A stretch of DNA of 64,000 bases, from positions 310,001 to 374,000 of the forward strand of contig CAXXIH010000003.1 of the NCBI GenBank assembly GCA_963663365.2. Reading direction: 5' to 3'. Made by a program: the position numbers and the translations under genes. The notes below the pieces were generated by a model that was given only the letters and a program-made list of their open reading frames with translations, ran no database searches and was not told the origin of the DNA. Position 1 is the stretch's first letter. The number at the start of each line of letters is the position of its first letter. Shown here one piece after another: positions 16,739 through 25,669 of the stretch. The stretch comes from G963663365 sp963663365 (GTDB taxonomy: Bacteria > Hinthialibacterota > Hinthialibacteria > Hinthialibacterales > G963663365).

Positions 16739-18832
16739 CTACCCTTCCGGCAGATAAACCGTGACGGTGGTTCCCTCCCCGGCTTTGCTGTTAATGAGCA
16801 TTCGTCCCTGCATCCGCGCCAGCGCCCGTTGGCTTTGATAGAGTCCGAATCCCGTGCCGCCTTTGTCTTTTTTCGTTGTAAAGAATGGGTAGAAGATTTT
16901 CTCGCGTAATTCTTCGGGGATGCCGCAGCCCGTATCTTGAATATCCATACGCACTTCACTTCCCTCACGCTTGGCTGTCACGCTGAGCCGTCCGCTTTCA
17001 GGCATAGCATCCAAAGCATTGCTAAAGACATTTGCCATAACATGCCGGATTTGATCGTGGTCGGCTTGTATCGAAAGCCCTTCGACGCTGATATGTTTTT
17101 CTACTTCGATATTCTGCGCTTGGCAGGATTCTTCAATCGGCTCCAAGGTCTCATGCAAAAGTTCCTGCACAGAAATGGTTACGATCTCGATTTCCGGCCC
17201 GACATCCAATAACTCATGGACAATATGCTCCAGCCCTTCGACCCCATCACGTATGGTGCGTACGGTTTTCTTACGGGGATCTTCATCGGGCATTAGCCGT
17301 TCCAAGACGGCGATATTATTGATGAGCCCGTAAAGATTCAGTTCGGTTTTAATTGCATGCGCCGTTCCCGAGACGACTTCTCCGATTGAGGCAAAGCGTT
17401 CCGCTTGACGTAACCGTTCGCGGCTCTCGATGATATCTTCGGTCATACGGTTAAAGGCCTCGGTCACTTCGGCCACTTCATCTTGGCCTCGCACAGGCAG
17501 CCTGCGGTCGAATTTCCCACGGCCAATATCGCGGGCCGCCTCGGCGAGTTGAATCAGAGGCCGGGCAATATCGCGTGAGACGAAGACGGCCAGAAGCACC
17601 ACAATCAAACCGACTGTACCGAGCACAAACCACAATTCGCGCGCAACCCGGCGATTCAACAGTTCCATAGACTGAGAGTTGGCGCCCAATACAACTCCGC
17701 CGAAAATCCCATACCGGTCATAAGGCGGCGTATCGTAAAGAATCGGAGAGAATGCGCGGAAACGCATAACCGGCTCGACTTCATCGTAGCCCAGGCTGGG
17801 GAGCTCCAAGGTCGCTTGTTTGCGTTGCTGAAGTGTCTCCAGGATTATCGGATAGGCGTCATCTTTCCATCCCATCTTGCCGAGATTAAGCGGGGTTCGC
17901 CCTGCGGCCTCGAGCTCGGGCGTTTCGCCATCGATATATGCAGGAACCGGTGTTCCATCGGCATAAACACCACGAATATCCCACTGTTTGGGATGAGCAA
18001 TAAACCAACCTTCGTCATCCACCAAATACGGATAGTTGCCGCTTTCGTAATCCGTGACCAATACCGGTTCGGAGCGCAATGGATCCACATGAGCGATGAT
18101 TTCCTGCAGATGGCGGTGATCCAGTGCGATACTGATATAGCCCTCACGTTCCCCATTCGGACCTGCTACCGGCATTATAAAACGAACAACACCATCGTAA
18201 GACTTCCCTTCGACCGCATCTTTTACCCGCTCAACTCCGGCCAGCTGTTCTTCCTTGGAGAGATGGAAACCCGTGAGGTGAGTCAAATAGATTTCGCCAT
18301 TCTTCATTTCCCGGACTTTTGGGAAAAAGTCTTCGCAACGATACGTGGTCTCAGCGGGGTTTCTGAAATCCCTTAAGTCGTTCAGTATCTTCGGCTCGCG
18401 GTCTTCGACACCGATATGAATACGCTCCCGGCCATCCAACTCAAAAAAATTAACCTCTTTATAAAGCGGCAGTTCATATTTTACAGGAATGGGATCTTGA
18501 TTAGTGCCGATACGGGACCAGATTAAGCCCCGATGCGTGGCGGAAAATTCGCGGTAGGTTTCGGCGGTACGGGGCAACATCGCCAAAACCCGTAAATCGT
18601 ATTCGCATTGATTGAGCAAAGCCGAAACCCGAACGGCGATATCATGCGCCCGAATGAGCAACATATTCTGGGTTTCGGCGGCCATGGCTTGGCGGCTTTG
18701 CTGAGCGGCGCGCAGGCCGAATACCAGCAACGGCACAAGAGAAAGGAATAAAAACCAGCGCAGTAGCCTGGTGGTGATACCGGTGCGGGATTTTCTTGAT
18801 TCTTGGTTATCTTGCTGATTAGCTTGAATCAC
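16739..18832 (-). CDS. Membrane sensor histidine kinase (Cache-HAMP-HisKA-HATPase)
   Basis: 697 residues. TM1 at about 24-41, a large extracytoplasmic region likely of Cache type (to about 400), TM2 (LWFVLGTVGLIVVLLAVFV), HAMP (RPLIQLAEAARDIGRGKF), an H-box with phospho-accepting His492 (GTAHAIKTELN), and an ATPase domain with N-box NVFSNALDAM, G1 DTGCGIPEEL and G2 GGTGFGLY. It presumably senses a periplasmic ligand and phosphorylates a response regulator. No regulator is adjacent; the nearest receiver (21937-22311) is 3 kb away past two other genes, so pairing is only a guess. A binding lipoprotein gene lies just upstream. Confidence 0.92.
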   Translation of the reverse strand: MIQANQQDNQESRKSRTGITTRLLRWFLFLSLVPLLVFGLRAAQQSRQAMAAETQNMLLIRAHDIAVRVSALLNQCEYDLRVLAMLPRTAETYREFSATHRGLIWSRIGTNQDPIPVKYELPLYKEVNFFELDGRERIHIGVEDREPKILNDLRDFRNPAETTYRCEDFFPKVREMKNGEIYLTHLTGFHLSKEEQLAGVERVKDAVEGKSYDGVVRFIMPVAGPNGEREGYISIALDHRHLQEIIAHVDPLRSEPVLVTDYESGNYPYLVDDEGWFIAHPKQWDIRGVYADGTPVPAYIDGETPELEAAGRTPLNLGKMGWKDDAYPIILETLQQRKQATLELPSLGYDEVEPVMRFRAFSPILYDTPPYDRYGIFGGVVLGANSQSMELLNRRVARELWFVLGTVGLIVVLLAVFVSRDIARPLIQLAEAARDIGRGKFDRRLPVRGQDEVAEVTEAFNRMTEDIIESRERLRQAERFASIGEVVSGTAHAIKTELNLYGLINNIAVLERLMPDEDPRKKTVRTIRDGVEGLEHIVHELLDVGPEIEIVTISVQELLHETLEPIEESCQAQNIEVEKHISVEGLSIQADHDQIRHVMANVFSNALDAMPESGRLSVTAKREGSEVRMDIQDTGCGIPEELREKIFYPFFTTKKDKGGTGFGLYQSQRALARMQGRMLINSKAGEGTTVTVYLPEG

Positions 18833-18907
18833 GCCTGAACCTGCCTGTTGTTTCTGAAGTTTGGACGTTGGCGAAGCCCGAATTCTTCAGTTTATGTCTC
18901 GCAGTAA

Positions 18908-18938
18908 GACTTATGAGTCTACCATAAAGTCATAAGTC
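18908..18938. promoter_or_regulatory. 9-bp inverted repeat upstream of the sensor kinase
   Basis: GACTTATGA (18908-18916) and TCATAAGTC (18930-18938) are perfect reverse complements 13 bases apart, 76 bp before the kinase start and downstream of the binding-protein gene. No T-run follows, so an operator is more likely than a terminator. Confidence 0.4.
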
Positions 18939-19016
18939 ATCAGCCTGGAAGATTGAAATGGTGAATTTGCAGGAGTGGAGAACGGAAGGAAACTCATTGG
19001 GGCCTTGCGAGGCGGC

Positions 19017-20585
19017 TTAAGGTTGAAGGCTGACACCCCAAAGGCGGTGAGTTGCCAGCGGATGAAGTTGGAAGCCTTTCACTTCAACACGGGCCGCAGC
19101 CAAGTCTTTAAAATGATTCAGAAAAATCCAAGGAGCATCTTCCACAGCGATTCGTTCGGCTTCTTGGTAGATTCGTGCCCGTTCGGCGCCATCGAATGTG
19201 GCTACGCCCTCGTGCATGAGTTCGATGAAACGGGGATTTTTATAGCGGCTGGGATTATCCGGCTCGCCCAAGCGTGTCCATAAAAAGTTGTCCGGATCAG
19301 CGTTATCACCGGACCAGCCTCGCAAAGCAAAGGGGGCTTCAAAGGATCGTACCGCTTCCAGGTAGCGCCCCCATTCCAGTTTTTCGATGGTGACTTTGAC
19401 GCCCACTTTTGCCAAATCTTCTTGAATCAGCTCGGCCAGACGGGCATCCATGGGATTATAGGGTCTGGGGATAGTGTACGTGGTCAGTTTTGTCTCAAAA
19501 CCATCGGGGTAACCGGCCTCGGACAAAAGTTGCTTAGCCTTTTCCGGATTGTATTCATAGGCGGGGAGTTTTTGCGGAGCGTATCCAAGCACACCTTCAG
19601 GTAAGACACCTTTGGCCGGTACGGCGAGACCTTCAAACAGATATTCGCAGATTTGTTCTTTATTTACAGCGTGGTTTAAGGCCCGGCGAACTCGAACATC
19701 ATCATAAGGCGGTACGGTGACATTGAAGCCCACAAAGCCCACATTTTGCCCGGGACCTTCAAGCAACACCAAATCTTTGTTGCTACGAATCTTGGAGACC
19801 AACTGCGGCTCAATGCCATCGATAATATGAAGTTCGCCACGCTGCAATCCGAGCAAGCGTACCGCGCCATCGGGGATGCTTCGGAAAATAATGCGTGGCA
19901 TGACTCCCGCTTTCCCCCAGTATTCATCAAACCGTTGCAGCTCAATGGTGGCGTTACGCGTCCATTCAACAAGTTTATAGGGGCCAGTGCCTACAGGCCT
20001 GTTTCCAAAATCCTGCCCCATCTTTTCGAACGCCGCAGGGGAGACAATATAACCCGTGAATATTGCCAGGTTCTTGAAAATCGGCGCATAGGGCTCGTTC
20101 AGTTGGAAACGTACGGTTTGGGAATCTAAGGCATCAACGAGTTTGATATAGGGTTTGAAAGCGAAACCGGGATAAGTGTCACCAACCGGGGCGAACGCAT
20201 GCTCGGCATTCAGCATTCGTTCAAAAGTAAAAACCACAGCCTGGCTGTCGAATGCTGTACCGTCATGAAAGTGAACATTTGGGCGAAGGTGGAACGTGAT
20301 ATCCCGTCCATCTTCGGAGATATCCCAACTCTCTGCCAAACAAGGTTCGATTTCGGTGCTGTCGTCTTTAAAACGTACCAATCCCTCCATGATGTGGATG
20401 AGGACTTTGGCCGATTCTCCGTCTTCCACCGCTGCCGGATCAAATGTGACCGAGTCTCCGCCCCGTCCATAAATTAATACATCGCTGGGCGCGGTTTTTC
20501 CGCAGCCTCCGGCCAGAAATCCACATAAAATTCCAATTACGATCCAGTTATAGGGGGGATTTGATCGTTGAATGTTCCGGTTCAC
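19017..20585 (-). CDS. ABC transporter substrate-binding lipoprotein, family 5 (peptide/nickel type)
   Basis: Family-5 solute-binding protein (DppA/OppA/NikA type). The lipobox LAGG-C follows the hydrophobic stretch WIVIGILCGF, so the mature protein is a lipid-anchored periplasmic binder. Family signatures include FDPA, WDISEDGRDITFHLRPNVHFHDG (split here: WDISEDG and FHDGTAFDS), RPVGTGPYKL and RVRRALNHAVNKEQI. The start is not certain: GTG 20585 gives a normal lipoprotein signal, while the frame stays open to GTG 20675, which would add 30 residues of unlikely signal sequence. No permease or ATPase genes adjoin it; a DppB-like permease lies alone at 48680-49801. Confidence 0.9.
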   Translation of the reverse strand: MNRNIQRSNPPYNWIVIGILCGFLAGGCGKTAPSDVLIYGRGGDSVTFDPAAVEDGESAKVLIHIMEGLVRFKDDSTEIEPCLAESWDISEDGRDITFHLRPNVHFHDGTAFDSQAVVFTFERMLNAEHAFAPVGDTYPGFAFKPYIKLVDALDSQTVRFQLNEPYAPIFKNLAIFTGYIVSPAAFEKMGQDFGNRPVGTGPYKLVEWTRNATIELQRFDEYWGKAGVMPRIIFRSIPDGAVRLLGLQRGELHIIDGIEPQLVSKIRSNKDLVLLEGPGQNVGFVGFNVTVPPYDDVRVRRALNHAVNKEQICEYLFEGLAVPAKGVLPEGVLGYAPQKLPAYEYNPEKAKQLLSEAGYPDGFETKLTTYTIPRPYNPMDARLAELIQEDLAKVGVKVTIEKLEWGRYLEAVRSFEAPFALRGWSGDNADPDNFLWTRLGEPDNPSRYKNPRFIELMHEGVATFDGAERARIYQEAERIAVEDAPWIFLNHFKDLAAARVEVKGFQLHPLATHRLWGVSLQP

Positions 20586-20693
20586 TGCTATTGGGCGGCT
20601 GAATGAAGCACATATCACGGCACAAGTGTGAAATCGAAAATGCCGGGGCTCCGGGTGGGGATCAACGGGCGGCACGAGTAGAAAGAGAATCCG

Positions 20694-21848
20694 CTACTTC
20701 TTTTTCTTCTTTTTTCCTTCTTCAGCCTCTCCCTCTCCTTCTTGTTCTTTGCCGGATTCCATGACTTCCTTCCACATATTGTCAACCCAATTCACAAAAT
20801 TCTGTTGATTGGTATTCGCAATACGTTTTAAGGCATTATCGGCGTAGCGTTTTGCCAACCGAAGATGGACTTTGAGTTCATCGACAGGGCTCTTTTTCCC
20901 CTCTTCTTCTTCGGCGGCATCGTCTTCTTCATCACTGACTGCGTTCAAATCGATGCCCTGTGCTTCAACAGTTTCTTTCCAGAACCGGGCTAAAATCAGA
21001 TTGAGACCGCCATCTTTGAGTTCGATTGGAATTGCAGAGACGTCGTCGTTATTAAAACTATAACGGAACCAACGAAATGCCTCCTCATAGTACTCTTTCA
21101 TCAAATCTTCAAAGGGGGCGGTGTCACCGCCATAGGCGGTTTCTGCCAATTCCACTAAAAATGCCCGCGATTGCATATAATTCGTCGCGGTGTAGAAAAA
21201 CCGTGGCTGAGGCATCTTCATGTCCAGCTTATGCTCATCATAATGGGCGCAAAGACCTTCATAGACGGTTTTATAATCCCAGGATGAGGGTTCCAGGTCG
21301 TATTCATAGGCGATACGTGCCATTTGGCAGTAACGGTCAAGAGCCGAAGCAATGAGTGTGGTTACAACATCCCGGGGCGCTTCGAACAAAAGTTTGAAAT
21401 ACTGCTTGGGGTAGTCTCCGCCCAGCTGCCAGACTTTCTCGAGAGTCTGACGCGTACGCATTTTGGTGGGTTTGCCGTTCTGTTCATCCAACTTGGCTGC
21501 GGCTTCGTGAAAAATATCGTATTGGTCCAGAAGGTAATTGAAACGATCCTGAACGAACTCTTTATAAAATTCCTGTACCTTCGAATTCCGGGCCATGTTG
21601 CGTGTAAAATAAATATTTTTATCTACGCCGTACCCATATTCGTTGGAACACATCAGACAGGCGGAGCAGATTGTGCTTTTCAGTGTCTGAGGAAATTCCT
21701 CATAATCGCCGACCGGCTTCGTATGGGGCAACAGCCAATCATCCAGCTCGATCGTCTGGCTTTTTGTCATAAATTGATAATTGACGACCGGCTCATCACA
21801 AACGAGACATTTACAATCACGAGCCCAGAGAGTTTTTTTCTTTGGCAT
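20694..21848 (-). CDS. DUF2225-like cysteine-rich protein
   Basis: 384 residues. Two CxxC pairs near the N-terminus (CKCLVC at about 14-19 and CSACLMC at about 59-65) suggest a zinc ribbon as in DUF2225. The rest is predicted helical and may include TPR-like repeats. The C-terminus is an acidic stretch (EEDDAAEEEEG), then a Glu-rich tail ending in six lysines. No enzyme motif seen. Function unknown; the DUF2225 match is from pattern only. Confidence 0.6.
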   Translation of the reverse strand: MPKKKTLWARDCKCLVCDEPVVNYQFMTKSQTIELDDWLLPHTKPVGDYEEFPQTLKSTICSACLMCSNEYGYGVDKNIYFTRNMARNSKVQEFYKEFVQDRFNYLLDQYDIFHEAAAKLDEQNGKPTKMRTRQTLEKVWQLGGDYPKQYFKLLFEAPRDVVTTLIASALDRYCQMARIAYEYDLEPSSWDYKTVYEGLCAHYDEHKLDMKMPQPRFFYTATNYMQSRAFLVELAETAYGGDTAPFEDLMKEYYEEAFRWFRYSFNNDDVSAIPIELKDGGLNLILARFWKETVEAQGIDLNAVSDEEDDAAEEEEGKKSPVDELKVHLRLAKRYADNALKRIANTNQQNFVNWVDNMWKEVMESGKEQEGEGEAEEGKKKKKK

Positions 21849-21936
21849 AATCTACCCTCTAAATTTCCACCGTACGAATCTGCAATTTTATTTTACAATA
21901 CTGGCTGCGACTTCCCATGTAAAGATGCGGTACGCT

Positions 21937-22311
21937 TTAAGCTGTCGACTCAAGCAATGTTTCGATTTCTTGAATGATTTCCCGGGGTTTCATTGGTTTT
22001 GTAAGATAAAGGTTGCATCCGGCATTCAGTGCTTCTTGCCGGTCAACATCCAAAACATGAGCAGTGATGGCGATAATTGGGGTCGTTTTTGTAGATTGTT
22101 GCTGACGAAGCTCTGTGGCGACTTCCCAACCGGATTTAATCGGCAAAGACATATCCAATAAAATCAGGTCAGGATTTCCGGTTAGGGCTTGATCAATAGC
22201 CTCCTGTCCGTCACGGGCTTTCAATATATCGTAACCGGAATAACCCAAAGCCTCAGATAAAAGCTCAAGGTTATCTTCGTTATCGTCAACGACCAGTATG
22301 CAATGGGGCAT
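21937..22311 (-). CDS. Single-domain response regulator (CheY/DivK-like receiver)
   Basis: 124 residues: a receiver domain only. Acidic pocket DD (VVDDNEDN), phospho-acceptor Asp in LILLDMSLP, the Thr/Ser switch (ITAHV) and conserved Lys in LTKPMKP are present. No output domain, so it acts by protein contact, for example in a phosphorelay. It follows frr on the same strand with a 142-bp gap. Partner kinase unknown. Confidence 0.92.
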   Translation of the reverse strand: MPHCILVVDDNEDNLELLSEALGYSGYDILKARDGQEAIDQALTGNPDLILLDMSLPIKSGWEVATELRQQQSTKTTPIIAITAHVLDVDRQEALNAGCNLYLTKPMKPREIIQEIETLLESTA

Positions 22312-22429
22312 CGCTCTTCACCCAATTTAAATCAGAGTTCGCTTACCGAAGAGGCAGCATAGCAGGATGTGTAAAGAAAATATACAGGCCCAGCTGCCCC
22401 TTAATTCTTTACGCAAAACTTGCCCAATT

Positions 22430-22443
22430 CCGCCATCTGGCGG
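22430..22443 (-). terminator. Possible terminator hairpin after frr
   Basis: CCGCC and GGCGG pair over four bases, 10 bp past the frr stop on the minus strand. The T-run after it is poor (AATTGGGCAAGTTTT), so this is a weak call. Confidence 0.3.
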
Positions 22444-22453
22444 CTCCGGGCGC

Positions 22454-23014
22454 CTAGAATTTCATAATTTCTTCTACTTTATCCTCCACGACTTGGTCGA
22501 GTTTTTTAATAAAATCATCCGTTATCTTTTGGATTTTCTCTATCATGGAGTGCATATCGTCTTCGGGGATATGCTGATCGTCTTTTGACTTTTTTAAATC
22601 TTCATTGGATTTGCGGCGGACGTTGCGAATGGCGACACGGCCCTCTTCGCCGATCCCCCGAGCAACCTTTACCAGGTCTTTCCGCCGTTCCTCTGTCAAA
22701 GGAGGGATTGCGATTCGTATGACATTACCATCGTTGTTCGGCGTCAATCCCAGTTCAGAGGCGCTAATCGCCTTCTCAATATGGTGCATAATAGAGCGAT
22801 CATAAGGTTGAACGACGAGAAGTCTTGCCTCCGGAACGGTGACGTTGGCCAGCTGGCGTAATGGAGTTCTGGTTTCATAGGCTTCAACATGAATACCGTC
22901 CAACAATGCCGCAGATGCACGGCCAGTGCGCACCATTGCCAATTCATGAGCACAATGCTCAAGTGCTGCTTCCATTTCCAAGTCAATCTCTTCCAAGAAC
23001 TGGTCGTCAATCAT
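22454..23014 (-). CDS. frr: Ribosome recycling factor
   Basis: 186 residues, normal length. Recognised by MVRTGRASAALLDGIHVEAY, the TPLRQLANVTVPEARLLVVQPYD core and the PLTEERRKDLVKVA motif. It splits the post-termination ribosome with EF-G. I place the start at ATG 23014, 5 bp past the pyrH stop, since homologues begin here; the frame is open further upstream only inside pyrH. Last gene of rpsB-tsf-pyrH-frr, a widely conserved order. Confidence 0.97.
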   Translation of the reverse strand: MIDDQFLEEIDLEMEAALEHCAHELAMVRTGRASAALLDGIHVEAYETRTPLRQLANVTVPEARLLVVQPYDRSIMHHIEKAISASELGLTPNNDGNVIRIAIPPLTEERRKDLVKVARGIGEEGRVAIRNVRRKSNEDLKKSKDDQHIPEDDMHSMIEKIQKITDDFIKKLDQVVEDKVEEIMKF

Positions 23015-23019
23015 TTCTT

Positions 23020-23736
23020 TTACCCTTCCGTTGAAACCAGTGTCCCCTGGTTTTTGCCCAGGAGCGTATCGACGATTCCGCGTGGTTTGGTCATATCGAA
23101 GATGACGATTGGCAGGTTGTTTTCCATGCACATCGTAACCGCTGTCTGATCCATGACACGCAACTGATCAGCGATCACTTTTCGAAAGGTCAGCCGGTCG
23201 TAGCGCACGGCATTGGGATCCTTTTCAGGATCCGCAGAATAGACACCGTCAACCCTTGTTGCCTTATAGACAATCGAAGCTCCGATTTCTACCGCCCGGA
23301 GAGACGCCGCAGTGTCGGTTGTGAAATAAGGATTGCCTGTTCCTCCGGCAAAGATAACGACGCGTCCTTTTTCCAAATGACGAATTGCGCGTCGGCGGAT
23401 ATAGGGTTCCGCGACCTCATTCATTTCGATGGCACTTTGTACACGTGAAGCAACACCGTGCCGCTCTAAAGTGCCTTGGATGGCCATGGCATTAATTACA
23501 GTTGCCAACATGCCCATGTAATCGGCTTGGGCACGGTCGATCCAAGGCGCGTCTGAGTCGGAGCCTCTCCAAATATTGCCTGCTCCGACAACGAGCGCCA
23601 CTTGCAGGCCGCTTGCTACAACTTCTTGAATTTGAATGGATACGTCGTCGACCGTGGGAAAGTCAATGCCATGCCGCAATGTCCCGGCGAGAGCTTCTCC
23701 ACTCAGCTTGAGTAGAACCCGGCGGTTATCGGGCAT
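23020..23736 (-). CDS. pyrH: UMP kinase
   Basis: 238 residues, amino-acid-kinase fold. Signs are LLKLSGEAL at the N-terminus, VVGAGNIWRG, the SAIEMNEVAEPYIRRRA loop, FAGGTGNPYFTTDTAA and the KATRVDGVYSADP stretch. It phosphorylates UMP to UDP with ATP as a hexamer in the cytosol. AAGGA lies 5 bases before the ATG. It sits between tsf and frr with short gaps. Confidence 0.97.
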   Translation of the reverse strand: MPDNRRVLLKLSGEALAGTLRHGIDFPTVDDVSIQIQEVVASGLQVALVVGAGNIWRGSDSDAPWIDRAQADYMGMLATVINAMAIQGTLERHGVASRVQSAIEMNEVAEPYIRRRAIRHLEKGRVVIFAGGTGNPYFTTDTAASLRAVEIGASIVYKATRVDGVYSADPEKDPNAVRYDRLTFRKVIADQLRVMDQTAVTMCMENNLPIVIFDMTKPRGIVDTLLGKNQGTLVSTEG

Positions 23737-23774
23737 GGATCCTTATACCTCATAGGCGGCCGATAGCGACCGGC

Positions 23775-24374
23775 TTATTCTTCTTCACCCAACTGAAAAC
23801 GGCTGAAACGGCGTACGACGATATTCTCCCCGATCCGCCCTGCGACTTCTTTAACCATGTCGCCGACCGTCTGATTCATGTCTTTGACAAAGGGCTGTTC
23901 GAGCAGGCAAATCTGGGAATAGAACTTCTCAAGCCGGCCTTCCACGATTTTCTCAAGGACATTTGCCGGTTTACCCGAGTTTTCAGCCTGTTTTAATAAG
24001 ACTTCACGCTCGGCCTGAAGTTCATCTTCGGTCACCTCTTCCCGGGCGATGTATTTGGGGCTGGAAGCGGCGATATGCATAGCTATATCGCAAACCATAC
24101 GGTTAAAGTCATCCGTACGAGCCACAAAATCCGTTTCGCAGTTTACTTCGACGAGGACACCGAGTTTGCTTCCCGGATGGATATATGAGTGGATAAGGCC
24201 CTCTTTTGCTGAACGGCCTGCACGTTTTTCTGCGCTGGCGATCCCTTTTTCACGAAGATACTTAATGGCGGCATCCATATCGCCATTGGACTCTTGAAGG
24301 GCTTTTTTGCAGTCCATCATTCCCGCGTTGGTTTTGTCGCGGAGTTCTTTTACTTGAGCGGCAGTAACAGTCAT
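23775..24374 (-). CDS. tsf: Elongation factor Ts
   Basis: 199 residues: the short form of EF-Ts (as in Thermus) rather than the ~280-residue E. coli form. The N-terminal motif VKELRDKTNAGMMDCKKAL is diagnostic, followed by LREKGIASAEKRAGR and VNCETDFVARTDDF. It exchanges GDP for GTP on EF-Tu. Downstream of rpsB with a 62-bp gap. Confidence 0.97.
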   Translation of the reverse strand: MTVTAAQVKELRDKTNAGMMDCKKALQESNGDMDAAIKYLREKGIASAEKRAGRSAKEGLIHSYIHPGSKLGVLVEVNCETDFVARTDDFNRMVCDIAMHIAASSPKYIAREEVTEDELQAEREVLLKQAENSGKPANVLEKIVEGRLEKFYSQICLLEQPFVKDMNQTVGDMVKEVAGRIGENIVVRRFSRFQLGEEE

Positions 24375-24436
24375 TTTCGTATTCTCTTTCTACGGCGGCC
24401 CGTATGACCCCATAGTGAATTATTTCGGTTATTGTT

Positions 24437-25372
24437 TTATTCGTTTTGGAATTTCTTCTCAAAAATGGCGGCCAAATCTTGAGTTGTCTGCACGGGTGAT
24501 TCTTTTGGCGTTTCTCCGGCTGTGGCGGTTTGTGGCGGAGCCGGACGGGCAGGAGCTGCAGGAACCACGTCAGCTATATCCTCGTCATCGTCGTCATCCG
24601 CTTGTGTTCGCACCACACCCTGGCTGCTCATCTCTTCAAAGTCATCATCCAGCGAAGAACTGTCATCAGGCATTTCCGCGCCTTCAGTGGCTGCTGCAAC
24701 TCCCTCGATCACGGAATCCGCCATACGGGCCGTAATCAAGCGTACAGCACGAATCGCATCATCGTTACCGGGAATGACGTAGTCAATTCCATCAGGATCG
24801 CAGTTTGTGTCGACAATGGCGACGACAGGGATTCCAAGTTTACGTGCTTCAGCGATCGCGATGGCTTCTTTGCGTGTATCGGTAACGAAAAGGGCGCCGG
24901 GAACACCATTCATACCGCGAATTCCCGACAGATATTTGGTCATACGATCTTGACGCTTGAGGAGGAGAGTACGCTCACGCTTGGTCAGTTTTTCGGAGGT
25001 CCCATCTTCGAACATCCGCTCGATATCTTCGAGCTTCCTAATGCTTTGGCTGACGGTCTCAAAGTTCGTAAGCATCCCGCCCAGCCAGCGCTGATGAACA
25101 TAAAACTGATTGCAGCGTTTGGATTCTTCGACCACTGTCTCTTGGGCCTGCTTTTTCGTTCCGACAAATAAGATGCTCTTGCCTTCATAAGCTGTTTCAC
25201 GAATAAAGCGGCAGGCTTCTTTTAGCAGGCGGACGGTTTTTTTAAGGTCGATAATGTAGATGCCGTTTCGTTGGCCGAAGATGTACCGTTTCATCTTCGG
25301 GTTCCAGCGGCGGGTTTGATGTCCAAAATGGACACCGGACTCAAGCAGTTGTTTCATAGACACGGTGCTCAT
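24437..25372 (-). CDS. rpsB: 30S ribosomal protein S2 with long acidic/Pro-Ala tail
   Basis: 311 residues. The S2 core (about 1-225) shows LLESGVHFGHQTRRWNPKM, FVGTKKQAQ, QRWLGGMLTNF and VDTNCDPDGIDYVIPGNDDA. The last ~85 residues are an acidic, then Pro/Ala-rich tail (DDDFEEMSS, DDDDDEDIAD, APARPAPP) not part of the usual fold. GGAG lies upstream of ATG 25372. First gene of rpsB-tsf-pyrH-frr; hslVU lies upstream on the same strand beyond an IS element. Confidence 0.97.
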   Translation of the reverse strand: MSTVSMKQLLESGVHFGHQTRRWNPKMKRYIFGQRNGIYIIDLKKTVRLLKEACRFIRETAYEGKSILFVGTKKQAQETVVEESKRCNQFYVHQRWLGGMLTNFETVSQSIRKLEDIERMFEDGTSEKLTKRERTLLLKRQDRMTKYLSGIRGMNGVPGALFVTDTRKEAIAIAEARKLGIPVVAIVDTNCDPDGIDYVIPGNDDAIRAVRLITARMADSVIEGVAAATEGAEMPDDSSSLDDDFEEMSSQGVVRTQADDDDDEDIADVVPAAPARPAPPQTATAGETPKESPVQTTQDLAAIFEKKFQNE

Positions 25373-25523
25373 CGTTCTGAAGCTCCGTTATACAGGCGTC
25401 CGGTCAGGCATGTCCCTAGCTCCTGCATAAGCAGAAGCCTTATAAACAAGCTGACTCGTTGACCCTGGGATATGGACCCCCCACCTTGACAGGTCGGGTC
25501 CGGATGGGGCAAATAGGCTCCTA

Positions 25524-25552
25524 TTTCTAGCGATATTAGGGGCTTAAGGCAA
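25524..25552 (-). promoter_or_regulatory. Candidate rpsB promoter
   Basis: On the minus strand TTGCCT (25552-25547) and TAGAAA (25529-25524) are 17 bases apart, giving an rpsB leader of about 150 bases. A 7+7 palindrome (AAATAGG/CCTATTT, 25511-25526) overlaps the -10 side. rpsB leaders are often autoregulated; no known RNA fold was recognised here. Confidence 0.3.
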
Positions 25553-25660
25553 GGGATCAGAGCAGCGGTCACCCCCCCCGCGCCTCTCAATGAATCCCCG
25601 CTGGCAGAAATGCTCCCCTTAATAAGCCGGATCAAGCGGAAATTTCGCTTATAAAAAAAC

Positions 25661-25669
25661 TTATAAGAT
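25661..25669. repeat. Target-site duplication, left copy
   Basis: TTATAAGAT directly abuts the left inverted repeat of the IS element and is repeated exactly at 26995-27003. Confidence 0.9.
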
